DNA of 64,000 nucleotides, from contig NC_018748.1 of assembly GCF_000263195.1 (NCBI RefSeq), positions 4,278,001-4,342,000 of the forward strand. Direction: 5' to 3'. Under the pieces are notes generated by a model. The model ran no database searches. It had not been told where the DNA came from and saw only the letters and a list, made by a program, of their open reading frames with translations. This stretch comes from Emticicia oligotrophica DSM 17448 (GTDB taxonomy: Bacteria > Bacteroidota > Bacteroidia > Cytophagales > Spirosomataceae). This document shows positions 36,881 through 45,774 of the stretch, one piece after another (positions within the stretch are counted from its first letter, which is position 1; every line of letters starts with the position of its first letter). Position numbers and translations under genes: made by a program.

Positions 36881-37432
36881 TTACTTAATAACATTCAGTC
36901 TTAATCCTGAACTGATTTGTGGATTTAAGAAAAATGGTGAAGGTAAGGCTTCAACATATAAGCCAGCATCAATGAAAAATCCAATCGGTTGATTGGGTAA
37001 TTTTAGTTCTAAACCAGCTAATCCTGTTGGCCCCAATGATATTTTTTTTGAGCGAATTTCCTGTGGAGGAGTTACATTTCTTGAAAAAAAGTAATGAGTT
37101 CGATTATTAATTTGTGCACCGCCTCCATAGTAAACATGAGCCCAACTGCGTCGGAGTATCTCAGAATGCCATAAATAAATGCCTTGAACCATTAAACCAG
37201 CAGTTCTATATTCTCCGCCATTATAACTTCTTTGGCGATTATAGATAAAACCATAAGTGCCCACATTTACATCAAATGCTTTGTCTCCGTTTTGAAAATA
37301 TTTTCTTAAATTAAAACCGAGAGGCTCTCCTACACGAAAACCAGCAGCCCAGTTGTAATCATACTGTGCGAAAGTTTGTGAAGATGCACTTAATAGCAAA
37401 ATTGTAATGATGGCAAAAAGTAGTTTTTTCAT
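36881..37432 (-). CDS. Secreted or outer-membrane barrel-like protein, function unknown
   Basis: 183 residues with a clear signal peptide (MKKLLFAIITILLLSASSQTFAQ). The mature part is Gly- and aromatic-rich with alternating hydrophobic strands (GFRVGEPLGFNLRKYF, MVQGIYLWHSEI, YYGGGAQINNR, GLAGLELKLP, GFFIDAGLYVEALP) and ends in a short strand. This is the look of a small eight-strand outer-membrane barrel common in Bacteroidota. No family assigned. It lies 33 nt upstream of ruvA on the same strand, so it may be transcribed with it. Confidence 0.65.
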   Translation of the reverse strand: MKKLLFAIITILLLSASSQTFAQYDYNWAAGFRVGEPLGFNLRKYFQNGDKAFDVNVGTYGFIYNRQRSYNGGEYRTAGLMVQGIYLWHSEILRRSWAHVYYGGGAQINNRTHYFFSRNVTPPQEIRSKKISLGPTGLAGLELKLPNQPIGFFIDAGLYVEALPSPFFLNPQISSGLRLNVIK

Positions 37433-37516
37433 TGTATTTTAATATTCAAAATTCAAGATTTTTTCAAAAGTATGAAATACTGTTTACCAAACGAAATCAA
37501 AGGTAAAATTATTCAA

Positions 37517-37546
37517 TAAAAAAGCGTTAGATTATACATCTAACGC
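37517..37546 (-). terminator. Terminator of the ABC-DUF3299 operon
   Basis: Arms GCGTTAGA at 37524-37531 and TCTAACGC at 37539-37546, loop of 7 nt, then a T-run on the minus strand (complement of 37518-37523). It follows the DUF3299 gene stop by about 37 nt. Confidence 0.75.
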
Positions 37547-37582
37547 CCTAAAATTTGTGCAAAAATACACCTATAAAGCATT

Positions 37583-38035
37583 TTACAAAACTAAATCAGT
37601 ATTTACTAAGATATAGTTGAGTTCATTTATATCATCTGCATTCAATTTGAGTGTACCTTTTACAGTTACTCTATCATCAGTATTGAATCGCTTAGTTGAT
37701 TTTTTAAATTTAATTTGTACTACAGACTCTGGGCCCGCTCCTCCACAGAAAAAGCAAGAACTGTATGGATTTGCAGAGAGTACATAGACATTTGCATCAA
37801 CATCAACAGGAATCATATATCCAGTTAAAACTACTTCTTTATCTTTTAAATTAGTAACTTTTGTTCCAAAAGTAGGGTAGAGGATAAACATCGATTCTTC
37901 AGCACTCCATTTCTTTTTGAAGGTTACATCTCTTAATGTTTCCCAAGTAATTTTTGTTGGTTCGTCTGCAAATGTAAATGAGAATAAAGAAACGGCTAAA
38001 AGACCTAATATTACTCTTCTTGAAAATGTTTTCAT
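37583..38035 (-). CDS. DUF3299-type exported protein
   Basis: 150 residues with a signal peptide (RRVILGLLAVSLFSFTFA) and no lipobox. The mature domain is the DUF3299-like OB-type fold: KEVVLTGYMIPVDVDANVYVL, then a Cys pair in SSCFFCGGAGPES near residue 94, then a VTVKGTLKLN strand. The CFFC pair could bind a metal or form a disulfide. It is the last gene of a minus-strand operon with an ABC ATPase and permease. DUF3299 proteins accompany ABC pairs in the zinc-regulated zrg operon of Vibrio, so a role in periplasmic metal handling is plausible but inferred. Confidence 0.7.
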   Translation of the reverse strand: MKTFSRRVILGLLAVSLFSFTFADEPTKITWETLRDVTFKKKWSAEESMFILYPTFGTKVTNLKDKEVVLTGYMIPVDVDANVYVLSANPYSSCFFCGGAGPESVVQIKFKKSTKRFNTDDRVTVKGTLKLNADDINELNYILVNTDLVL

Positions 38036-38075
38036 TGTTTTAAAGGTTGATGAAACAAAAATATAAAGTTTTGAA

Positions 38076-39275
38076 TTATTCGCTTGCTAAAGTTTTAGAA
38101 ATATTAATTCTGTAAATTCCAATTGAAGGTAAAGCTGCGGCAAAAATTCCAACAAATAAAGCCCCAATCAGTAAATAAACCTCACCCGTTTGTAAAGTAA
38201 ACTGACTCACATCAAAGTGGAATTTTTGACTTAATGCCTTAGAAATAAAGTAAATACCTGTTCTGCTTAAAACGATACCTGCAATAAAACCAAGCAAAGA
38301 TAAGATAATACCCTCTAATAACAACATTAGAAATAAACGAGTTCTACTTGCCCCCATCGAAAGCATAAGAGCCATTTCGTATTTTCTTTCTTTTAATGAA
38401 TTATATAAGGAAACAAAAACACTAATGCCAGAAATTAACATAATTACTGCTGCTAAAAACTGCAAACCCTCAATTCCGATACCCAATAATTCAAACAAAC
38501 GATTCACTTCAATAGCAGGAACGGCTGCTTGTAGCTTTGAATTTTGATTAATATTTCTAGGCATTGTCATCATACCCATTGGAGAACGAAATTTTATAAT
38601 TGCACTCGTAATTTCTCTTTTTACCGTACTATCAGCTTCGGCTTCGTGCTGTTCTCCTTCTGCATGGTCATGAATACTCCAAACACTATTTAAGCTTGTT
38701 AAAATTAAGTTATCAACGACCGAATTATTAAAATCTAATATACCTACAACCTTGTAATTTTTTTCTCCATGTTTTTCGCCTGCTGCATCTAATCCATGCG
38801 AGCTTGCGAAGGTATCTCCAATCTTTAATCCGGTATTTTGGGCAGTTTGGGCACCTAACACTACTTCTAAATTTCCTTTGAACATTTTTCCATCAATCAA
38901 CTGAGTCTTAAAATGTTCAAAATACTTTTTATTAGTTCCTAAAATTCTGTACCCTTGGTAATTATCACCCATTGAAAGGGGAATCATTTCTTTAACCATT
39001 GGATTTTGTGCAATATTTTGCACATCATCTAAATAAACATTCCCAGTTGGATTATCAATTTGATAAACAGATGATAATATTAATTGTAAAGGGCTTCCTT
39101 TGGCACCTACAACTAAATCTATTCCACTAATATTTTTGGCAAATTTATCTTGTAATTGTTTCCCTAAAAGCATTAATAATGAAATCATTGCAATGCCCAA
39201 GGTCATCAACAATACGCACAAAAAACTGTTTAATTTTTTGTCAAGAATATTTTTCCAACTTATTTTTAATAACAT
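38076..39275 (-). CDS. ABC transporter permease, FtsX/MacB-type
   Basis: A 399-residue permease of the FtsX/LolC/MacB class. One helix lies at about residues 17-40, then a periplasmic domain (about 45-265), then three helices (about 270-295, 318-342, 362-385). MALMLSMGASRTRLFLMLLLEG near 303 is the conserved cytosolic coupling region. The periplasmic domain contains a His/Glu-rich stretch (IHDHAEGEQHEAEADS, about residues 192-208), which could bind metal. The ATPase gene ends 27 nt upstream and the DUF3299 gene starts 40 nt downstream. Class known; cargo not known. MacB-like permeases often do not carry a substrate through the membrane but do mechanical work on periplasmic partners. Confidence 0.8.
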   Translation of the reverse strand: MLLKISWKNILDKKLNSFLCVLLMTLGIAMISLLMLLGKQLQDKFAKNISGIDLVVGAKGSPLQLILSSVYQIDNPTGNVYLDDVQNIAQNPMVKEMIPLSMGDNYQGYRILGTNKKYFEHFKTQLIDGKMFKGNLEVVLGAQTAQNTGLKIGDTFASSHGLDAAGEKHGEKNYKVVGILDFNNSVVDNLILTSLNSVWSIHDHAEGEQHEAEADSTVKREITSAIIKFRSPMGMMTMPRNINQNSKLQAAVPAIEVNRLFELLGIGIEGLQFLAAVIMLISGISVFVSLYNSLKERKYEMALMLSMGASRTRLFLMLLLEGIILSLLGFIAGIVLSRTGIYFISKALSQKFHFDVSQFTLQTGEVYLLIGALFVGIFAAALPSIGIYRINISKTLASE

Positions 39276-39302
39276 TGTTGAATTTTGGTTTTTGATTGAA
39301 AA

Positions 39303-39929
39303 CTAAAGTGTGATGATGTTTTTGAAGTTATCTTTAAGTCTTTGGTCGTGCGTAACAATAACCAAGGCTGCACCAATATTTTTTGATTGATTTTCAAGTA
39401 ATAGAATTACTTTATCGCAGTTTTCATCATCAAGATTGGATGTGGGTTCATCAGCAAGTATCACATCTGGGTTATTCATTAAAGCTCTTGCAATACTCAC
39501 TCTTTGTTGTTCTCCGCCACTCAGTAAATTGGTTTTTTTATCTAATAAATTACTAATACCTAAATTATCGGAAAGTTTTTGTGCTTGCTCAATAGATTGC
39601 TTTTGGTCGGCCAAATAATTAGCCAGCAATAAATTATCGAGTACATTAAGTGAGCTTACAAAATGAGGTTTTTGGTAGATAATACCTACATGGTTTGCAC
39701 GCATTTGAGTTGCTTCTTTGGGAGTCAGTGAAGCGAGTTCATGTCCATTTATTTTTATTGAACCTTTTGTAGGTTTTAATAAAAGTGCTAATAAATGTAA
39801 TAAAGTTGTTTTGCCTGTTCCTGATTTCCCAAGTATAAGTAAAGGTTCTCCCTTTTCGCAGCTAAAAGATGGAAAACTGAAAGATTTCTGACTGTCGTAT
39901 GAAAAACTTAAATCTGTGCAAGTGAGCAT
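39303..39929 (-). CDS. ABC transporter ATP-binding protein (LolD/MacB-type)
   Basis: An ATPase of 208 residues from the ATG at 39929 (a GTG seven codons upstream is possible). The Walker A motif is GKSGTGKTTLL near residue 31, the Q-loop lies in IYQKPHFV, the signature is LSGGEQQRVSIARAL near 133, Walker B is VILADEPTSNLDD near 157 and the switch His is in VTHDQRL. Its partner is the permease directly downstream. It heads the operon ATPase-permease-DUF3299. I saw no recognisable metal-regulator box in the 219 nt upstream. Confidence 0.9.
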   Translation of the reverse strand: MLTCTDLSFSYDSQKSFSFPSFSCEKGEPLLILGKSGTGKTTLLHLLALLLKPTKGSIKINGHELASLTPKEATQMRANHVGIIYQKPHFVSSLNVLDNLLLANYLADQKQSIEQAQKLSDNLGISNLLDKKTNLLSGGEQQRVSIARALMNNPDVILADEPTSNLDDENCDKVILLLENQSKNIGAALVIVTHDQRLKDNFKNIITL

Positions 39930-40041
39930 TTTTAGTTTGTTTTGTTTCACTACTCCAAAGATATAACATAAGCCTCAATAACTACAAACAGTATCTAAAC
40001 CAATTCAAAAAAAATATGATAGCGTTAGAAAGCCGTTCGTT

Positions 40042-40070
40042 TTGCTAAGAAAAAAAAAACTTTAAATTTG
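40042..40070 (+). promoter_or_regulatory. Candidate promoter of the peroxiredoxin gene
   Basis: TTG at 40042-40044 and TAAATTTG at 40063-40070 are separated by 18 nt. Initiation near 40077 would give a leader of about 70 nt. Confidence 0.45.
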
Positions 40071-40148
40071 TGAACTTAAATAGGTTTACAAACCTTCTCT
40101 ACTAAAAAAGTAGATTAATATTCTTTTTTAATTAAAACAATCAAAACT

Positions 40149-40784
40149 ATGTCATTGAGATTAGGAGATATCGCACCAGATTTTACCGCAGAAACCACAC
40201 AGGGTAAAATCAATTTTCATGAATGGTTAGGTAATTCTTGGGGTATGTTGTTTTCGCACCCAGCCGATTTCACGCCCGTATGTACTACTGAGCTTGGCAA
40301 AACTGCATTATTAAAAGATGATTTTGCTAAAAGAGGTGTAAAGGTTATCGCTGTTTCGGTAGATGATTTGGATTCTCACAACAAATGGGTTCCAGATATT
40401 GAAGAAGTAAACGGCGTGACGGTAAACTTCCCTATCATCGCTGATGCTGATAAGAATGTAGCTACCCTTTATGATATGATTCATCCGAATGCATCAGAAA
40501 AAGCAACTGTTCGTTCGGTATTTATTATAGGTCCAGATAAGAAGGTGAAATTGACCTTAACTTATCCAGCATCTACTGGTCGTAATTTTAATGAATTATT
40601 AAGAGTAATTGATTCTTTACAGCTTACATCGAATTTCCAAGTTGCTACCCCAGCCGACTGGAAAGATGGTGAAGATACAATTGTTGTACCAGCAGTTTCA
40701 ACTGAAGACGCAATTGCAAAATTCCCTAAAGGTGTAAATGTTGTGAAGCCTTATTTACGCTATACTCCACAACCTAATAAATAA
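40149..40784 (+). CDS. 1-Cys peroxiredoxin (Prx6 type)
   Basis: A thiol peroxidase reducing hydrogen peroxide and alkyl hydroperoxides in the cytosol. The 211 residues show SHPADFTPVCTTELG near residue 37-51. The peroxidatic Cys is the only cysteine in the protein, which makes it a 1-Cys enzyme that needs an external thiol for recycling. The longer C-terminal dimerisation arm (from about residue 165, PADWKDGEDTIVVPAVS) is typical of the Prx6 subfamily. It is a single gene with its own promoter candidate and a strong terminator at 40809-40848. Confidence 0.95.
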   Translation: MSLRLGDIAPDFTAETTQGKINFHEWLGNSWGMLFSHPADFTPVCTTELGKTALLKDDFAKRGVKVIAVSVDDLDSHNKWVPDIEEVNGVTVNFPIIADADKNVATLYDMIHPNASEKATVRSVFIIGPDKKVKLTLTYPASTGRNFNELLRVIDSLQLTSNFQVATPADWKDGEDTIVVPAVSTEDAIAKFPKGVNVVKPYLRYTPQPNK

Positions 40785-40808
40785 TATTTTATTAGAAATG
40801 ATTCTAAT

Positions 40809-40848
40809 GTCAATTCATTGTATCTACAATGGATTGACTTTTTTTTTG
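40809..40848 (+). terminator. Intrinsic terminator of the peroxiredoxin gene
   Basis: 14-bp arms at 40809-40822 and 40825-40838 with one G-T pair and a 2-nt loop, followed by a run of nine or more T. Textbook form. Confidence 0.9.
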
Positions 40849-40876
40849 AATTTAGCAGTTTTCACTCAATTGGGTT

Positions 40877-40905
40877 TTGATTCAAGTGCTTTTTAAGTAC
40901 TTTTG
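40877..40905 (+). promoter_or_regulatory. Candidate promoter of the GH25 gene
   Basis: TTG at 40877-40879 and TACTTTTG at 40898-40905, spacer 18 nt, 53 nt before the ATG at 40959. Confidence 0.45.
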
Positions 40906-40958
40906 CACAATAAAATTTAAATCATCTACATTGATAGGATAATACTGCTATTAAGTAA

Positions 40959-41762
40959 ATGAGAAAGAAAAAAAAAGATAATTTGGGGAGAAGGGTCTTG
41001 AATCAAATTTTTTCAATTAGAGGAGTTTATATTTTAATCGTTATTTCTCTTATCACATTATATCCTGTATATGTGAGTGATGGACAAAAGTGGACTTATA
41101 TTGAAAGCTTTGGAATAAAATTGCCGCTTCGTTATACCATTCATGGAATAGATGTTTCTCATCATAATAATGAAATAGATTGGCATAAAGTGAAGCACAG
41201 CACTGACGATAATGTAGAAATAAGTTTTTGCTTTATAAAGGCCACTGAAGGAGAAGATTTAAAAGACCAAGATTTTAGTAAAAATTGGCGAGAAGCCAAA
41301 AAAACGGGACTTATTCGTGGAGCGTATCATTTTTATGTACCAAGTGCTAATCCTGTGGAACAAGCTCAGAATTTTATTGAATCCGTAAATTTAAAAGAAG
41401 GAGATTTTGTGCCTGTACTTGACTTTGAAGTTCAAGGTTCAAGTAAGCGTGTAAGAGCCAAACTTCTTGAAAATGTAAAAACCTTCATCAATCTCATAGA
41501 AAACCATTACGGTGTAAAGCCAATAATTTACACTAATGGACATATCTACAGACAATATATTAAAGGAAATTTCGATTCGTATCCACTATGGATTGCTGAC
41601 TATCAAAGCCAAAAATTAGAAGGTTACTCTGATAGTAAACTAATGTTTTGGCAGCATAGTACCGATGGCACTGTTGATGGAATCAGTGGTAATGTAGATT
41701 TTAATGTATTTGTAGCATCAAAGAGTCACTTAGAAGACATTTGTATAAAATCGACTCATTAA
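40959..41762 (+). CDS. GH25 lysozyme-type muramidase, membrane-anchored
   Basis: A 267-residue protein with a basic N-terminus (MRKKKKDNLGRR) and one membrane helix at about 23-42, so the catalytic domain faces the periplasm as a type II anchor or uncleaved signal. The GH25 barrel begins GIDVSHHNNEIDWHKVK near residue 63, continues FCFIKATEGEDLKDQDF and RGAYHFYVPSANPVEQAQNF, and carries the acidic pair in VPVLDFEVQG near 155, with PIIYTNGH following. GH25 enzymes cut the MurNAc-GlcNAc bond of peptidoglycan. It lies just upstream of pgi, with which no functional link is evident. A role in wall remodelling, or in attack on other cells, cannot be told apart here. Confidence 0.9.
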   Translation: MRKKKKDNLGRRVLNQIFSIRGVYILIVISLITLYPVYVSDGQKWTYIESFGIKLPLRYTIHGIDVSHHNNEIDWHKVKHSTDDNVEISFCFIKATEGEDLKDQDFSKNWREAKKTGLIRGAYHFYVPSANPVEQAQNFIESVNLKEGDFVPVLDFEVQGSSKRVRAKLLENVKTFINLIENHYGVKPIIYTNGHIYRQYIKGNFDSYPLWIADYQSQKLEGYSDSKLMFWQHSTDGTVDGISGNVDFNVFVASKSHLEDICIKSTH

Positions 41763-41850
41763 ATATCAAGAATTAACGCTCGATGAAAGTCGAACTTTAG
41801 AGTTTTGATTTCATTAAAGAATTAAATTACTAATTTAAAGTAACAACTAA

Positions 41851-43500
<1,650 letters not shown>

Positions 43501-43607
43501 TTTTTGATTGATTTGAAATAATTATTCTTTTTAATTTTGAAAGAAATATTAATCATTGCCCTTTAGAAAGACTCCGTTAGTGTTAACTAATAGATATCTA
43601 TTACTAT

Positions 43608-43658
43608 AAAAATTGACTTTAGTTTAAATATATTTTTTAACTAAAGTCAATTTTTTTT
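43608..43658 (+). terminator. Intrinsic terminator downstream of pgi
   Basis: The arm AAAAATTGACTTTAGTT at 43608-43624 pairs with AACTAAAGTCAATTTTT at 43639-43655, with T-runs after it. It lies about 110 nt past the pgi stop. Confidence 0.85.
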
Positions 43659-43859
43659 CATTCTAGAATACCTAACAAATTGTTGTTTTCATTTATTTTT
43701 GAAAAAATTAAAAATACGAAAATTATGAAAAAAAATATCTTTTATAATTTGGAAATTAAAAACTCAACTCATAACTTTGAATCAAAATAAAGTATGCTTC
43801 CCTAATTTGTCAGTATAATAAATACAAACTCGTACCCAAAAAGTAAAAATAGCCACAAT

Positions 43860-43904
43860 CTAATAAGAGAAGTACATCAAAAAACTATGATCTTCTCTGA
43901 TTAG
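43860..43904 (+). promoter_or_regulatory. Inverted repeat in the leader of the LysM gene
   Basis: Arms CTAATAAGAGAAG at 43860-43872 and CTTCTCTGATTAG at 43892-43904 pair at 12 of 13 positions with a 19-nt loop, ending 16 nt before the ATG. It could control translation initiation, protect the message or be an operator. No known riboswitch was recognised. Confidence 0.4.
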
Positions 43905-43920
43905 TATTTGAGAATTAAAG

Positions 43921-45762
43921 ATGGACTTACGTGCTTTCAAATATTCACGAACTCTTTTATTCCTGATGGTTTACTTGGGAAGAGTTTTTTGCTTTGCTCA
44001 CAATACTCCTGATAATGCCCCAAGTATTCCATACGAGATAAAGTTTGCTAATGTAACTTTCCAACTGACTGAAGTTACTAAATACCTTGTGGAAACAGAA
44101 TTTGAGAAAATCAGAAATGATAAAATTCAGCTACACCAAAATCTTGATAAGTTTAATCTATTTTTACCTGTTGTAGAACCCATTTTGAAAGAAAGCGAAG
44201 TGCCAGTTGACTTCAAGTTTTTAATGGTTTACAACAAATTTCAATCAACAGTTGAAAAAACGACTTTACTAGAGTCAAGTGTTTTTTGGTGCTTAGATAA
44301 GGCTAAAGCAAGCGATGTTGATTTACTCGTTAATGAGAGATTAGATGAAAGAAAACATTTAATTGCTTCTACAAAAGGTGCGGCATTGTGTATTAAACGA
44401 AATCAAGTGCTATACAGGAATTGGGGTGCTACACTATTCTCCCATCTTGCTGACAAAAAAGTTCTATCCATGCTGGAAGTCAATAAAAAATGGGCTGAAA
44501 ATTCATTTGTAGTGCTTGATAGTCCAGCTTATTCCGCAATTTTGCAGTTTTTGGCATATAAATTAGCTATTGAAAGGGAATTTCCTGCTTATAAACCAAC
44601 AGACCCAAAAATTATTTATGAATATCCTTACAGCAAAGGAAAGACTTTAAATAAAATTTCTTTGGATTTAAAAGTAGAGCCAGAGACACTTCTCGAATAC
44701 AATAAATGGTTGAATACTGACAAAGTACCTGATACAGATTGTAACGTGTTGGTTGTAGTGCCTTCGAGTAGGTACACAGAAGTAAGAACATTAGCTGAAT
44801 TAACTGGAAAAATTGGTTTACCCGCCAAAGACCTCGGCTTTCCCATCTTGAAGAGAGAGGAAAATAATATCAAAACCAGAAATAAAGGAGGGGTCTTCTA
44901 TGTAATCAACGACATCGCAGGACTTCAAGCTGATATGTGTGATATTCCGGTAACGATGGCTTATAAAGCAGGTATTTCGATTGAAAAATTCTTAGAGTAC
45001 AATGATATAAAAGAAACGGAACCACTGAGAGTTGGTCAAGTATATTATATTCAATCCAAGGCTGGTAAGGCAAGTGTTCCTTTTCATGTGGTAAGAGAAG
45101 GAGAAACATTATGGGATATTTCTCAGATGTATGGAGTTAAATTAGCAAATTTATTAGACTACAATAGATTTGAAACAATTCAAAAGTTACAAAGGGGAAG
45201 GGTAATTTGGTTGCAAACTACAAGACCAAAAAATAAACCAGTGGAGTATATTGAAATGCCTGAAGAAAATAGCGAAGTTTTAGAAAATTTAGTTGTTGAA
45301 ATAAAAAATTCAGAAAAAGATATTGTTACTCCAAACCTGTCTAAAGAAGAAAACAATACAATTGAAGAATTTCAAGAAAAAACAATATTGCCAACCGAAG
45401 TTACAAAAACTCTAACTAACAAGGAAACAGAGAATACTAAGATTCCTTCAACAAAGGAATTTAAGAAAGAAAATCTGAAAAGTGTATCTTTGCCCAAGGT
45501 TTCTGAAAATAAAACAGCCAGCACTAATGAAGAACTTGATGAAAGTAGAAAGAATACATCAATTAAACCTAATTTAGCCCCTCAAAAAGCAGACTTCGAG
45601 GACGAAAAACTCTTTAAAAAACATATTGTAAAAAAAGGGGAAACTCTTTTTAAAATTGCCACAAACTATCGAGTAGAAGTTAGTGAGTTGTGGTTATGGA
45701 ATAGTCTAACAAGTACCATTGTACTTCCTGGAGTAACTTTAAAAATCAAATCAAGTAAATAA
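43921..45762 (+). CDS. LysM-repeat protein with a degenerate lytic-transglycosylase-like domain
   Basis: 613 residues with an N-terminal hydrophobic segment (TLLFLMVYLGRVFCFA) acting as signal. Residues about 70-215 follow the plan of MltD-type SLT domains: VVEPILKESEVPVDFKFLMV, later NERLDERKHLIASTKGAAL and YRNWGATLFSHLADKK. However, the catalytic Glu position (usual LxxVES) reads LMVYNK and the GLWQF segment is missing. Then come LysM units at about 233-277, a weaker one near 325-375, a clear one at 388-433 (REGETLWDISQMYGV) and one at the C-terminus, 567-611 (KKGETLFKIATNYRV). A 130-residue Glu/Lys/Thr-rich linker precedes the last. It is probably a periplasmic peptidoglycan-binding scaffold without hydrolase activity. 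The start is the ATG directly after the leader hairpin. Confidence 0.75.
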   Translation: MDLRAFKYSRTLLFLMVYLGRVFCFAHNTPDNAPSIPYEIKFANVTFQLTEVTKYLVETEFEKIRNDKIQLHQNLDKFNLFLPVVEPILKESEVPVDFKFLMVYNKFQSTVEKTTLLESSVFWCLDKAKASDVDLLVNERLDERKHLIASTKGAALCIKRNQVLYRNWGATLFSHLADKKVLSMLEVNKKWAENSFVVLDSPAYSAILQFLAYKLAIEREFPAYKPTDPKIIYEYPYSKGKTLNKISLDLKVEPETLLEYNKWLNTDKVPDTDCNVLVVVPSSRYTEVRTLAELTGKIGLPAKDLGFPILKREENNIKTRNKGGVFYVINDIAGLQADMCDIPVTMAYKAGISIEKFLEYNDIKETEPLRVGQVYYIQSKAGKASVPFHVVREGETLWDISQMYGVKLANLLDYNRFETIQKLQRGRVIWLQTTRPKNKPVEYIEMPEENSEVLENLVVEIKNSEKDIVTPNLSKEENNTIEEFQEKTILPTEVTKTLTNKETENTKIPSTKEFKKENLKSVSLPKVSENKTASTNEELDESRKNTSIKPNLAPQKADFEDEKLFKKHIVKKGETLFKIATNYRVEVSELWLWNSLTSTIVLPGVTLKIKSSK

Positions 45763-45774
45763 AATTCAAAGGAC

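Larger units (their letters stand above)
43501..43920. other. 420-nt intergenic region between pgi and the LysM gene
   Basis: It holds a strong terminator-like hairpin (43608-43658) and a near-perfect inverted repeat just before the LysM start (43860-43904). Between them lies AT-rich sequence without a supported gene. A 21-codon ATG frame at 43725-43790 is present, but nothing else supports it. Confidence 0.6.

Noticed and set aside
43725-43790. A 21-codon ATG frame between pgi and the LysM gene.
   Set aside because: Too short, AT-driven composition and no supporting promoter or ribosome site.
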